A stretch of 64,000 nt of DNA from Magicicada septendecula. Taxonomy: Eukaryota; Arthropoda; Insecta; Hemiptera; Cicadidae. Under the pieces are notes generated by a model, which had not been told where the DNA came from, did not search any database, and was given only the letters and a program-made list of their open reading frames with translations. Of this stretch, positions 10,243-22,823 are shown piece after piece. The position numbers and the translations under genes were made by a program. The stretch spans positions 687,905,877 through 687,969,876 of the forward strand of contig CM068368.1 of assembly GCA_034769895.1 (NCBI GenBank). Reading direction: 5' to 3'. Every line of letters starts with the position of its first letter. Position 1 is the stretch's first letter.

Positions 10243-11668
10243 ACCGTTTGCATAAATTTAATTATGCAAATGTGGATCTGTTGCAGGAATGATATGGTTG
10301 TTTGAGGTAAAAAAAAAAAAAAATTTTTTGCATACGTAAAAAAGACGTAGATATGGGTTATGTTTTGATAAAGGTAAAATATTGATGTTGATGTTTTGTA
10401 GCGGATAAGATGGTTGTATTTAATTAAAATAAAAAGGATATTATATAAATAATTTTTGAAATGAATGAAGTATAAATAAGGTACATAGGAGGTTATGAGA
10501 AGTAACGTAAAGCGTTATGTAAGTAGAATACATTGTTATGTGAAAAGTAGATGTTATATATGTTAGTATTTTGATTTAAAAATAATAAATGGAGAATCAA
10601 GAATTAAATTTGGAAAGCACTCTTACAGAGTCAATGTTAACTGACAATGTATCGGCACAATCTACTCCGTTGACAACACGAGTTAAAGAGTTGTCGATGG
10701 ACGATATGTTCAGTCTGATAAAAACAATGTCTGAAAATATAAGTAGTGATTTAAATGAATTGAAAAAACAAAATAAAGAACGACAAATTGATTCCAATGT
10801 TAAATACAATCAAATGAATGATAAATTTGACAGACAAAGTAGGGATTTTAATGAGAAATAGATGAACAAATTAAATTAAGCAATGTTTTTGACACCAAAT
10901 TAGAGGTACAGAATAATAATTTCAATGATAAATTTGATGAGTTGAAAACCCATATGAATGAAATGAATAATAATGTTTTGAAAATAATAATGAAATAATA
11001 AGAACTAGTTTGAATAAATTAGAACAGAGTATTGAGCGAATGGGAGTACATGTGATGAATACAAACAAGAATAATACCAATGAAGATTATAATGATATGT
11101 GTAAAAATGTGGTACTAGATAAAGAATTAACAAATGATGATGATAATGTCGAAAATAATAAAAATAATATTGAAATTAGTAATGTAATTGAAGGGGTAGT
11201 ATCAGAGAGTGATACAGTGAAAATAAATAGTGAGAGTACTGATGAAGTTGTGGAATGTGATAATGGAATGTTAATGTGTGTTTATGAGTCAGAGAGAGTA
11301 GATGAGTATGTGGGGCAGAGGGTAAATTTTCCCCTTATTTACGAGGAACCAAGGTGTTCAAAAATGTTATTGTTGAAGTCCCTTGTTAATGGAAGATTTA
11401 AGTTGTTTCCCCTTTTTGTATGATTTAGTATCCTCTGCATGGAGTGAGAGAGAAAGTGAGATATGGTGTTATGGTGAGAGAGATTTAGATAGAGAGTTGT
11501 GTATTGAGAGAGAGATGGAGTTATATAAGTTAAAGAGAAATTATAATCAATTGAGAGAAAGGTTAGAGGGGGTGAAGACAAACAATATAAAATACTTACC
11601 TGTTGAAAGAGAGATAGAGGATTATTTTGATAATATCTTTATAAACGATAATGACTTACATGATGTAA

Positions 11669-11672
11669 TAGT
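11669..11672. repeat. 4-bp target-site duplication TAGT, left (insertion E)
   Basis: TAGT precedes insertion E and recurs at 14863-14866. The host frame resumes exactly after it (GTAGAGGAATATAAAAATGA, as in C). Confidence 0.75.
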
Positions 11673-14600
11673 TGTAACATCACAAGATGTCACCTAACCT
11701 AAGTGTATGTTATCAGATTTTATAAAAACAGAACAACCATGTAAATATGTATATAATAGTAGAAATAAACAAGAAAGAAGAAACCAAGAAAGAAGAATGA
11801 AGCAGAAGTGCCACATGAAACAGTAACCCAAGGGCTGTTTGACACTACAACTAGACTGAGACGAAAACGAACTAATGGACAGAATAAATTTACATTCAGC
11901 TGTCAATTCAGTAAATAGTTGATGTAAACTGAATGTCATTTGTAAACAAAAAATGAACTAATGAGCAGTTAAATACTGTGAAAGCAAAATCAGCATTTTG
12001 CTGATACTAGATGTGACAACGACCAGTAGATTATGAATGCCAAAACCAATGTTAACAATGGCTACATAGTGCGAACTAAGATGTATTTCAACATCAAATA
12101 TACCTGTTAGAAAAGAGAACTATTTATAAAAGAGAATCTTATACAAATAAGATGTCTCCACAATTTACCGAATTGAGAACCAATAGGCATTATTAGGGCC
12201 AAATTTCAATGTAGGCGATATGCCTTAGCAAGCTTAGACCAAACATTAGTCAGTAAAACGGCTATCGAGGATTATCACAAGTGTAAACTAAAATGCACAG
12301 AACTATGGTTATGCCTTGACATAACAAAAAATGTTATTAAAACAATAGGTTTAATCATAATTTTAATTGTTAAATAGTAGCTTAAAACAAATTAGCGTGA
12401 AACGAAATGTCATAGTCAGTAGGATCATTTATTACAATGTATAGAGTTAAGGTGTACAAGTAATGTTCAGCAAAAAAAGACGTCAGTACAGCATTAATGG
12501 TGTTCGCGCATAAACATTTGATTAATAAAATGTTATGTGAATACAAGCAAGGTTAACCAAAAGTGTAAAATTGGCGACTCATAAAGAGCAGACGACAGTA
12601 AGAATAATGTACCCGAACGTTGGTTTTATAACAATGTCGGTCAAAGTGAAAGTAATTCGAGAACGAGTGATATCAAATTAAAGGAAAAAGAACAATCTTT
12701 AATTTGATAGTAATATTAACCCAATCGCAACTGTATTTAGTGCGGGAGAAATGTTAGCATCATTCTAAAAATGTACCTCGAGAAACTGTTTATAAATAAT
12801 AACAAGAACGACAACTAGTTACCACCACGACATTTGACGGTTAGGAAAAGCCGTTATCAACTGTCAAAAAGTGACACGTCACACCGACACACCGGCCAAA
12901 GCCAATCAGAAAATTAGTTAGTAATCAACATTTTTACCTAGAGCCGATCAAAGAGAGGGGTATATAAAGACAAAACAACGAATTTTGAGACAGACCTTTA
13001 CTAACTAGCATGCAACACAGACGTGTGCCCGTCATCTTCACGTTTTTTAATAACACTTAGCGTCAGTTACATAGCACATTGGAACCAATAGTTCAACAAC
13101 AAGAAACGATTACTTCGAGTTCATCCACAACCAACAACAGTGATTAAGTGCAGTTTCATTTTAATTTTGTGCGGGAATAACGAACAGAAAATAATTTATT
13201 GTTATTATTCACGATCCATTTTAATCAGAAGAGGATCGCATTATTCTGTTCTTGTGCGAATTTAGTGCCGAAACCAAGTAATCATTATAATCCGATTACT
13301 TAAGTGATTAACAAGTTTTAATTAAATAATTAAAACTCAGAAGGTAAAAGTGCAATCATTATTAATCTTGATCTGAGTGCCATAACCTGTACTTTTTGCA
13401 ACAATAACCTGTACTGACGCAAAACACAAAAACATTATATAAGATTACACCACGTCTCGATTTATTATACAAATTTGTTATTAGTAATTAAGCTATATGT
13501 TAGTTGTAAGGGTTCTCACTTGGTAAATATTGTCACTAAAAAAGCAAGCGTTGATGAAACGCGCGATCTTTCAACAGATCGTTTTTTTTAATTACTTTGC
13601 AAAAGTAACCGAAAACTTTGTATATCAAAAGGATTATTGGATATTGTGTAGGCATATTTGTTTTCTTTCGTTTCTCAAAGAATTCACAACTGAGATAATC
13701 ATAATTTTAATATTAAAAAATAAATAGCATCTGGACTTAACCAGATTTATAATTCATGTTCTGAGCAAGCCGTATAAGGCATATAATAGCTGACTTTTAA
13801 TTGTACAACTTTGTATGTTTACATTATGTTTATTTTTTTTGAATTCACTATAAGGGTGTAAATAAACCCATTATTAACAGCATCACCTGATTTTGATTTA
13901 TTTCTATAGGATAATTGAATATTTTCTTTTAATAAGCTTAAACAACCTTCTGTTGTGTTTAACATATTGGAATAGCATTGCCAAAAGGTGGTACTCAACT
14001 ATTTTAAATTTTCTAATCATCCAGTAATATTGTGCGTGGGTTTTACACGGGATTTTCCCTAAATAAATCCGTGTGGCGCCCACTAATTAATAAACAAGGT
14101 AACATAACCTTGCAACCAAAGGGAGTTGGTGATTGTAAGCTGAGTTGACAGTTTAGTGAACTTCTAGTAAACACAATCAGGTACGTAAAAGCATATGTTT
14201 GTTTATGATATTGTCCAGACTTTACGAGACGTGACATACTCAGACTACCTGCAACCTGGAGAAGAAGTTTCTACTACCAGTTTCAACCAGACAAGAACTA
14301 TTATCAAGCAACCAACTGCTATACTTCATGTTTTAACTTAAGTTAATCTAGCTTTTAAGTATAATCAACTCCACTATTTTATTTATTTAATACAAAGGAA
14401 TTTTTTTAAAAAACAAGTATAATTAAGCCATTGTAAACACTGTGAGTAACTTTGAATGTTTTATTTTAAATTACTTTACTACATTAGTCACCTTCAATTA
14501 GAAACAACCATTCTCAACATTGAGTTACCTCAAAAGAACACTTCACACATAGTTAAACTTTGTTTTAACGAGACTTTTAATATTTTGACCACGAATTTAA

Positions 14601-14862
14601 TAAGTTTAAACAATAACAACACTTTTATTTTATTTCAAGTTACTTATAACCACACACGTTTTCATTTTATTACAAATAGGTTAGACCAACCGTGTGACCT
14701 CTAAACGGAATTTAAACATTATTTTAATATAATTACTGTAAACAAATGAACATAATCAGTTTAAACACAACCCCTAAGAATCGTTTTCTTATAAATTGAC
14801 GCACACCACGCGGGGAATTAACTTTAACATTAAAAAATAACCCCGAATCGCGTTTTCTTATA
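11673..14862 (+). mobile_element. Insertion E: 3.19 kb solo-LTR-like element inside gag B
   Basis: The boundaries come from comparison with family C gag, which is continuous across this point. It begins TGTAACATCAC, like the other LTRs, and ends CTTATA. A promoter-like block has GCCAATCAG (12901) and TATATAAAG (12961-12969) in the middle, and AATAAA-type signals follow after about 13.7 kb. There is no convincing ORF and no internal pair of long direct repeats, so a solo LTR of an unusually large-LTR element is the simplest reading. An unrelated non-autonomous insertion cannot be excluded. Confidence 0.65.
12901..12969 (+). promoter_or_regulatory. CCAAT and TATA boxes in insertion E
   Basis: GCCAATCAG at 12901-12909 and TATATAAAG at 12961-12969, about 50 bases apart, look like a core promoter. 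This supports the LTR reading of insertion E and the plus orientation. Confidence 0.45.
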
Positions 14863-15101
14863 TAGTAGAGGAATATAAAAATGATAAAATAGCTTACCTG
14901 CCGTTAACCAAAATAATACTGATGGAGACTGGACAATAATAACTTATGTTGACAAGGCTTATGAAATATTAATGGGGAATAACCCTATAAGTTATAATGG
15001 CATAATGAATGAAATAAAGTTAATGGATTATTATAATAATAACAAATTGTGTGTGGATAACAATGATGCATGTTATAAATATATTCGATATATATACAAT
15101 G

Positions 15102-15128
15102 ATGGAGGTTGAAATAAAAAATCAGTGA
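15102..15128 (+). pseudogene. ORF2 start remnant of element B
   Basis: ATG overlapping the gag stop, frame MEVEIKNQ then TGA. It is homologous to the MEAE start in A and C and dead after eight codons. Confidence 0.35.
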
Positions 15129-16142
15129 ATGGACAATTTAAATATTGTAACTTATGGTAATGACCTGGCAGACTTAGACAATGAAGTGTGAAAAAATGGA
15201 ACAGTTAATGACAAAAGTTTGTAAATATAATTGTAGTGAATTCAATTGTGTGTATTGTAAAATGTTAGGTAAACAATGTGTATGTGTAGTAGAAAATGTT
15301 GTGATAATAATAATATTATTAATATTTTGCAGTCTAAATAAATAATAAAAATAATTATGAAGACAATAATTAACGATTTGTAAATTTTGATAATAATTGA
15401 AATATGTCGTGTTTTCAATAATTAATTTAATCGAAATAATTTGAGATGTTTAAAATATTGTGATTGATTTAAAATGTTATGTAAGTGAATTTTTATGAGA
15501 TATTTAGATTATTTTATGAGGTTCAATTTAATAACAATTAATGACTAAATAAATAAATGTTAAATGTTTTAGTTTGTGGAATAACATAATGGTTAAAAAA
15601 TATATAAATAGATTAATAATAAATTTGAAAATCTAATTGCAGCACAGGATAAATAATGAAATAATGATATATAAAAAAGTTAATGAAAAATTTCAAACAA
15701 GAATGTTTATAAGTTTTTATATAAATTATTTAAAAGAGAATTGTTGGTTTGATGTGAATGTAACAATGCTAATAATCAAGGTTAATGTCTATTTATTTAT
15801 TATGTTATGTAATGTATTATACAAGATGTGTGGGTAATTTTGGGGGGTAGAGTGGTGTGCATAGAAGTGATTATAACAATGGAGTGTAGAGACAGCAATT
15901 GTAGATATGGTTTAGTTTAGCTATTAAGTTGCTGTTGCTGGGGTGGCATGTGCCCCAGTAGATAACGGAAAGTGTTGGGGGTAACAGAGAGTGTTACCTC
16001 CATCGGAGGCCAATATGGCGAAAATGCACGGCACACCCTTTTGTACAATTTTATATTGTAACTTGATAAACTGCCGTGCCGTGCAAATTAATGATGATGA
16101 ATACATGCCTGAAGGAAGAGATGATTTCCCTGACTTTTCGGG
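15129..16142 (+). other. Element B 3' noncoding, AT-rich part
   Basis: Alignable by eye with 34832-35512 of family C over much of its length (AATGACCT, ATGTTAGGTAAA, AATATTTTGCAG). Short frames at 15637 and 15991 are not conserved in C and are not taken as genes. Confidence 0.45.
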
Positions 16143-16483
16143 CGATTACTGCCTTACCAGCACTAATCGTGGTTTTGGCTAGCGGTCAGCTATGGTCATA
16201 CCAAGTCCCTTGACCATAGCTGACTTGAAATTGGTTTATATTAGAAATTAACAGGGGGGTGACACTAGGGGAAATCCAGGAACTATGGAACAGTGGCTGC
16301 CACTCTGTCCGAGGAGGGACAGCAAAGCCAGGTGGTAGACCCGCATTAGGGGCGTGTAATATGTACGTTTAGATATTATGATATCTAGTTTTATTAAAAT
16401 GTAACGCAGAAGCAAGGACACGGAGATGTCAAATTCCTCCAAAACTTCAGTCCTTGTGGACGCAACTGGACGCCACAGTCCAG
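16143..16483 (+). ncRNA. Structured 3' RNA region of element B (hairpins I, III, IV)
   Basis: Hairpin I: CGATTA (16143-16148) with TAATCG (16164-16169), loop containing CCTTACC. Hairpin III: a perfect 14-bp stem, GTCAGCTATGGTCA (16185-16198) with TGACCATAGCTGAC (16211-16224). A smaller stem CTGTCC (16305-16310) with GGACAG (16317-16322) follows. Hairpin IV: CAAGGAC (16413-16419) with GTCCTTG (16450-16456). Hairpin IVb: CTGGAC (16466-16471), loop GCCACA, GTCCAG (16478-16483). There is a G-run directly after. No protein is encoded. The arms of I and III differ from those of C in compensating pairs. Confidence 0.7.
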
Positions 16484-18000
16484 GGGGGGTCATAGTGTGT
16501 GTGGCAGGGAGGTTACCCAGGGGGGTAACGAATTAGAAATTTTTGTATTTTAATAATGATGACTCGCTACTAAATAATTTTGTTTTGATTTGCAAAATAG
16601 ATGCACTAGATACTTCCTATATTGTGTTTATTATGTCTTATTGTGTTAATTGCATGTAGTATGTTAGGAGTTAAGGATTATAAAAATATAACAATATTTT
16701 ATAGATTAAGCTTTCAATGTGTTTAAAGATTTTAAATAAAAATGAAATAAATTTGTGATAGTTAAAATTTTCAATGGGTTGCAAAAGATAGAAGTTGGGT
16801 GATAGTAATTGTTTAAGTAAAACGTTTGAGTCAGTCCAAGTTGAAAATATTGGGGTATTAAAGAGAATAAGAGACGAAATACAAGTAATGTAGAATTTGA
16901 GTATAAGTGGAGGCACAGTAGTTATGGAGAATTTATGTAGAAATGAGAATGATATATTGATGTTTATAAATGATAATGTTATTTTGTTGTAGTTGAAGTG
17001 AGGTAATAAGATTGAGATTTGGGGATGGCAATTTTGTAATAGGGGTAGTGTAATGTGGGAGTCCGCAACAAAAGGGTTGGGACGGGAAGGGACCGATTTG
17101 GTGGGAAGGGGTCGCCTTAGGTAGAATCCAGGGACCACATTAAGGAAATGAGTTTTTTGGAGGGGGGAAAACACTTATCCTGAGTACAAAGGGTTAGGGA
17201 GTATTTTTTTTATATATTGAGAGAATGTGGCGAATTGAGTTTAATAGTAAGTTGGGTTTAGAGACTGTTTGATAGATGTTTTGATAGAGATGGGTGTCAT
17301 ACTAGTTAAAGATTTTGCAAGGGAGCGTTAGAGTCATAAAAGGGGAAGATTATGGGTAAATGACAAGTTGATAAAGTGAATTATGATGAATAACTGAGAA
17401 TCACCCAAATTAATGAAATGGAATAATAATTGCAATGTTACGAAAAAAAAAATAAATAATAATTTTTTGGGTAGAGAATTAATAAAAGTCAATTGAGATT
17501 AAAAGGCAATTTTATGATTTTATATGCAAATTTAATGATGTAAAGTGTGTAAATTTTTAAATACAAATTGTTTATTTTAAGATAATAATAACAATGTGAA
17601 TTATGAATGTACTATGTTTTCTTATGTTATATTGTGTTTGTTAGTGTAAGAGAATTTTATGAATTTAAATATTTTAAATGCAAATTGGGGATAAGAGAAA
17701 TGTGTAATATGAAAATGGGAAATGTTTATTAAAATTCTGATGGGAATCAGGGCAATAAATTTTAATTTTGAATTTTAAATTTCAAATTTAACAAGAAAAA
17801 GTAAACAGAATGAGATTATGAGATTAGGGAATTTTAAAATGGGTATCATGTTGTATTGTTAGGTATTCATATATATATTAGAGGTTAAGAGGACAAAACC
17901 AGTGCTTCTTAACGCAAACCAGCACCGCTAGGGGGAAACAGATCAGTTGGGGATATGGTGTTGTATAAGGCCACTAGTTGATATTTGATTTGTTGTTTCA
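16484..18000 (+). other. Element B 3' noncoding, middle part
   Basis: AT-rich and similar to 35876-37455 of family C. Around 16750-17000 lie degraded counterparts of the short membrane-segment frame of C (see 42152-42334), here broken by stops. A 167-codon minus-strand frame over 16671-17174 is antisense to this and is not supported. Confidence 0.4.
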
Positions 18001-18150
18001 ATGTTTGGTGATGCTGTGGCGGCAGACCTGAGCTGGCCAGCGCGTCAGAGCAGGGGCGTTAAGTATCTGTCTGACTTTATGGTGTTGGGATCTCGAGAGA
18101 GAAGTCCAGTAATGTCATTCAGGTGCGGTCACAGTCACCGGACCAAGGGT
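18001..18150 (+). other. GC-rich exon-like island (element B)
   Basis: Markedly more GC-rich than its surroundings. The frame is open throughout, starting ATG at 18001 and reading MFGDAVAADLSWPARQSRGV, and ends at a donor-like CCAAGG|GTGAGTT. Family C has the same block but with GTG in place of the ATG, behind a TTGTTTCAG acceptor-like site; here that site reads TTTCAA. It may be an exon of a spliced transcript or conserved RNA. Confidence 0.35.
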
Positions 18151-18235
18151 GAGTTAATTATAATTTTTTTTGTAAACCATACAGGGGGTTGTGGCGACAT
18201 ATCTTGGCTGATCCCTTTAGCAAGTATGAATGTGT

Positions 18236-18275
18236 CAATGAGAGTTTTTATGCTTCGGCATAAAATCTCTCATTG
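18236..18275 (+). ncRNA. Hairpin V (UUCG loop) of element B
   Basis: CAATGAGAG at the left and CTCTCATTG at the right pair, with TTTTATGC and GCATAAAA inside and a TTCG loop closed by C-G. It abuts the polypurine tract. Confidence 0.75.
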
Positions 18276-18284
18276 AGGGGGTAT
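18275..18284 (+). promoter_or_regulatory. Polypurine tract of element B
   Basis: GAGGGGGTAT immediately before TGTAACGGG of the 3' LTR. Same string in family C. Confidence 0.65.
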
Positions 18285-19462
18285 TGTAACGGGACATTTT
18301 GGCCTACTTGGGGTAATAAAGAAATTTGTATTTTTCAATAAAAGCAAATAACATTTTTTATGATAATCGGGACAAAACGTAAACAGAAAGGTAAAATTCA
18401 TTGGTAGCAAAAGTGGCAGCAGTGATTGAAAATATTGTTCGAGAATTTATCTAACGCAGAAAACAACCAGCAGAATTGCGCCAAGGTCAACCAATGACCT
18501 ACAAAAACTGTAAACAAGTGATGTAACAGCATCACGCGATGTTATGTCAGCGCCTTATATAATGCTGGAATGTGGGTGTAGCAGCGCTAGCAGTTTTCGT
18601 TGCACTGACAGAACAAAGGCAGTCGGCAAAAAACAACCAACATCTACGGACGCATATAACCGTCGCGTCCGCCGGCTGGCCGGTTTAGGCAAAGTTTTAA
18701 TTGCCCGCACCTAAAATGTGAATACCGCAAAACAACAAAATGTGAATAACAGTTTTCTTTTTATTTTAATGTGAAGTAAAATCGAAATTTATGCGTGAAT
18801 AATGTAAATGAACAGTTTTCTTGATACAATGACAGTTTCGGAGATGTAAAACAAATTATTCATTAACGTAAAATGTGCGCGTATAGCCAAGTGACGTCTT
18901 CTGGACTAAAAATGAACAGATAAGTAACCTACAAGAATAAAAGAAAACAAAATGTTCAAAATTTTGGTTTAAATATTGAAAAACTTAAAACATTTAAAAA
19001 AATTATCAGCTCTTAAAATCTGGGGATAGATATGTGTGTGTGTGTGAAAGCGCTGGTTTTCGAAATATATTATAGTTATAGAGAATAATTTGTATTTCTG
19101 TTATATCTTAATTTGACAACTACTTAAACAATTGATCATTTTATGAATACTTATTTTGAATATTACGGAAGTTAAAATGTATGAGGGAGAAAGGAAATCT
19201 TGTATTTTGACCTAAATAATTATAACTAAATGGTGTTTTCTTTTAGAATTTAATAAAGCAACATTGAGTTGAATATGTAAATGGGAATTAGCAGTTATTT
19301 CAAACAACCATATTGTTTTCAACACATCCAATTAGAGATCCTGAAAATGGTGAGTATAAAGTTTGAGTTGGTACTAGACAACATGGCGGCTGCATCAGCC
19401 GAAAGTGTAGTTGTAAACAAAGTGTATTGATAAATTAATTAAAGGGTAAATTTAAGTTAACA
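18285..19462 (+). repeat. Element B 3' LTR
   Basis: Copy of 9044-10223 with small differences (for example AATTGGG to AATCGGG, CATGCGATG to CACGCGATG). Followed by GGGT, matching the left flank. Confidence 0.88.
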
Positions 19463-19466
19463 GGGT

Positions 19467-20144
19467 TACATCAATAATGATATAATTACAAATTACACCA
19501 CTGTGAACTTTGATATGGGTGCTATGTTCTTGTCTTTATAAACTTAACTGGCAACCTTGGTTCTCAATTTTTCAAGGCCATGCATCTTCTTACCATCGTG
19601 CAGTAAGTAAATTAATACAACTTTATAAGTATATAGAAACATTAATTTATTTCAAATTTTTTACAGTTTCAGAAACATCACAGGTTTTGTGAAACCAGTG
19701 CACTTTCAGTATCACTAAAAGCATATTACATGGAAACTGTACTTCTAACATAAAAATAAAAATAATCATTATTCTTTAAAACTGCAACATATTTTGCAAT
19801 ATGTTAAAAAGAAATGCGCTTTTCCTTATATAACCATCATGTTCATAACACAATTTTATTAATTAACTGAAAAAAAAAATTAATTTCATTATTTAGTACA
19901 AAAAATTACTAACATCTTTTTTGTGTGTAAACAAATTTAATCAGAGGAATCAATTTAATTACCAGTATAACACTATCCAAAAAAATAAAATAAACATCAT
20001 TTTCATCAACTAAAAAGTAAAGGGTCCTTTAATTATAAAAATGTAATTGAATACTTAAATAAAAAGAATACTTCTGTTATAATTCTATTATCTTTTGAAA
20101 AGATAATTTTGACACATGTCACAAAACTTAACACTATCTAACAA
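19467..20144 (-). other. Probable 3' flank or UTR of the minus-strand host gene
   Basis: Follows the stop codon of the last host exon when read on the minus strand. The part at 19467-19550 is the continuation of the duplicated host sequence split by element B. No coding signal; the polyadenylation site was not fixed. Confidence 0.35.
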
Positions 20145-20260
20145 TTAATCTACTACAGTTTTTTCTTTGTACGCTGACACAGCTAATTCTATGGCATGTT
20201 TCAACTTGTTCTTCATATGTAGATGGTTGAAAGATGTTATGTAAGAATAAAATCTGCCCA
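20145..20260 (-). CDS. Unidentified host gene, last coding exon
   Basis: On the minus strand a strong acceptor (a run of T, CTTAACAG) at 20261-20262 is followed by a frame of 38 codons reading GRFYSYITSFNHLHMKNKLK, a lysine-rich stretch and then TAA at 20145-20147. The exon begins with two bases of a split codon, which fits the single base left over by the exon at 22659-22821. No domain is recognised. A degenerate second copy of this exon lies at about 21130-21250. Confidence 0.5.
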
Positions 20261-22658
20261 CTGTTAAGAAAAAAAAAAACACATTTTTAGAACTGAAATT
20301 TCAATATGTGAATATCAGAATTCAGTAAAATAATAATACATAGTAAAAATACATACGACTTACATGTTCAGAGCAAACACTTATTTGGCTCATGTTACTG
20401 CATGTATCTACATTTTATGAAAACCAAGACATTTTAATTGATCAATTTGTTTTTCATATACATTTACTAAGATATGTGTAATAAAATATTATTATTACGA
20501 GCCAACAAATATTTTATAATGATGTTCAAACAAAATTATGGGATTTTGTAATGTCATATTTGTGAAGTATCATTTTTTTTTTGTCTTGATACCTAAATCT
20601 TGATAATTCAAAACTATTAAAAATAATTGGTAATAACCAGACTGAAATGAGATACTGATACAGTTACTTTAACTCTTACAGTGTCTGATTCTGTGGATTC
20701 TATAGTGCCAAACTGATTTCTCACTAAACAACCTGTGTTTACACATTTACAAATTAACAAAAATTTAATACTAAAGATAAATGCATGACATTTTTAACTT
20801 TCCTAAAACATGAATTTATAAGACATGCAAACCAGTTATTTTGTATTTGTTTTTTACAAATTTATAATATATATTTAAATATACATTTTGTAACACGAAA
20901 AATAAAAATGCCTGTCTTTCACATGGAAAGTCTGTACAAATGTAATGATTATATCACTTGAAAACACTAAACTAATAAAGTCTATAATTTATTACCAAAT
21001 CTGTATAACTTTTCAATATTAGTCAAAAATTAAAATTTTCTATTAGTTTTTTTTTAATGTCAGTGTGTACTACTATTTATGTAATTTTAACATACATTAC
21101 AGAACTTCACATTACTCTCTGAATGATTAATCTTCTTAATCTTCTACAGTTTTTTTCTTTGTATGTTGACAGGGATGTTTTAGTATATATAATAAATTTA
21201 AGAAATATCTCTATGATACGTTTCACCTATGACATGTTTCTTCATATATACATGGTTGAAACAAGGTTAATTAGCTAAGGTTGTTCATCCTGTTAGTTTC
21301 TCTAATTTAATCATAACTGCTTGTCAGTTTCCACTCATTCTATTACACATACTCTAAATTTTGAGCATCCAAGATACGATTCTATTCAGAACCACAAATT
21401 TACACAAATTACATAAATTTATTCAGAATTATAATACGGTATATTATTTAAAAAAAATGTATTTGTCTAGTTGGAATGGGACATTTCATTTTGTGAGTTT
21501 GGTGGTGTACAATAATACACCACTGAGAAATCTGATACGGGTGTTATGTTCCTGTCTTTAATTTTTTCCTAAAAACAGATGTGAATTTCTCAGCTTTGGT
21601 TCTGATTAAGGTCCACCACTCACTGAAATTTTTTGTCTCTTACTTGCTTAAACCACTACATCTTCTTCTGGGCCTCGTGTTTTTTATATCTTTACACACA
21701 CACACTACGTAAGATCATAAATATGGTGCTTACTGTTTTACAGTTGGTATTTTTTTTCATTTACTCATTAAATTACTTTCACTGTCACTATAATTGATAG
21801 CTGATGTTTCATTTCTCAGAAGTAAATCCCACTCACTTTTTAGTACATAATACTTAAATACTTTAACAAAACATTATAACACACCCAACAAATGAACTAT
21901 CAAAAACATAAAGAGCAACTGCCTATAAAGTCACATGTTAAAACTAATGCCTCTTGGACAAAGAAGATAAAACATGTATAAAAGAATATTCGTTCTTTAC
22001 TACAGTACAAAAAGCAATACTCTCTATTATTAATTACTGAACTACAGTATACCAAATAGAATTGGCAGTGGTATATTAACATGAACCATTGTGCCAATGG
22101 TCTCAGCCTTTCACTGATAGAACTGTTTCAGAACTACAGTAAAGCCTCGTAAACTCATCATTATAATGAAAAAGCAAACTTTTTTTGTAAAATAAATTTA
22201 ACAATGTTGTACATCCACAAGCAATGTCTTATCCGAGTAGCTTGTATCTTTTTAGTTAACAAGAAGCACTAGTGTAGTGCCTTCATTGGTTATTAACAGA
22301 AATATAAATAGTTAGGCATATATGGGAATAATGTTGAATATCTCATTTGTCCTGAAGAAATGGGGAGTCCAGCCTACAAACTAGTCTTCACCCCCCCCCC
22401 CCCCAAGTAGTCTTATTAATAATGTAAAATAAGTTTACGTTTATTTCCATAACTCTCAATTATCTTTACTGCCTGTTACATCATCTCTGTATTGCTTTAA
22501 ATATCCTAAATTTTAATTTAGCAGATATATAAAGTACACATTTAATAATGATATATTTAGTACATTGATATAATCAGTTATTACCTCGAGAATTCACAGA
22601 CGTGAACATTTTTATTTTCACACAATTCTCACAAAATTATTCAAAGAATGCTACTTAC
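20261..22658 (-). other. Intron of the host gene, with local repeats
   Basis: GT-AG intron of about 2.4 kb between the two phase-compatible exons. It holds a decayed copy of the last exon (about 21130-21250), a copy of the host flank that also occurs at 8800-9039 plus 19467-19550 (about 21260-21560), and a run of 14 C at 22391-22404. No other gene seen. Confidence 0.4.
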
Positions 22659-22821
22659 TACAGAGAATATTGATAGGTAGTATAGACAATACAGACTCAT
22701 GTTTGGAAAGTGTACACATTACACGTAGTAACGAGTGTAACCATGACAATGAACTTTGGTCACCAATGAAGTGTTCAAATTTTATACAACAGTCTATACT
22801 CTCAGGTTTTTCAAATCCAAC
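22659..22821 (-). CDS. Unidentified host gene, penultimate exon
   Basis: Read on the minus strand: acceptor TTTCTATTTGCAG, then 54 open codons beginning VGFEKPESIDCCIKFEHFIG, then donor CTGTA|GTAAGT. Length is 163 bases, leaving one base of a split codon, which joins in frame to the exon at 20145-20260. The good splice sites at both ends and the matching phase are the case for a real gene. The product is not recognised. Further upstream exons were not found before the mariner copy. Confidence 0.5.
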
Positions 22822-22823
22822 CT

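Larger units (their letters stand above)
10589..15112 (+). pseudogene. Element B gag-position gene, broken and interrupted
   Basis: Pieces of the same protein as in family C occur in order. 10589-10861 is the N-terminal part with LxxTLTESMLTDN and coiled-coil units, ended by an in-frame TAG. 11010-11423 covers the middle with ESTDEVVECDNGM and a FPLIYEEPRCSKMLLLK-like motif. 11383-11672, in another frame, carries SAWSERESEIWCYGE and the YKLKRNY coiled coil. 14863-15112 is the C-terminus ending NDGG. Frameshifts and the stop at 10859 disable it before one counts the 3.19 kb insertion E at 11673. The stop TGA at 15110-15112 overlaps the ORF2 ATG, as in A and C. Confidence 0.8.
9044..19462 (+). 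mobile_element. Element B: complete LTR retroelement with nested insertion
   Basis: It spans 10.4 kb between GGGT duplications. LTRs are 9044-10223 and 18285-19462 and differ at about a dozen places. The internal region has a primer site, a broken gag-position gene related to family C, the nested insertion E (11673-14862), a long structured 3' noncoding region, hairpin V and a polypurine tract. Without E it would be about 7.2 kb, close to the family C unit plus one LTR. No pol or complete env is seen, so it is a second non-autonomous family. Confidence 0.88.

Noticed and set aside
14456..14704. 82-codon forward frame in insertion E
   Set aside because: Low-complexity, AT-driven composition and no motif, in a region best read as an LTR.
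16671..17174. 167-codon minus-strand frame in element B
   Set aside because: Antisense to AT-rich noncoding DNA. In family C it is broken into 70-100 codon pieces with no motif.
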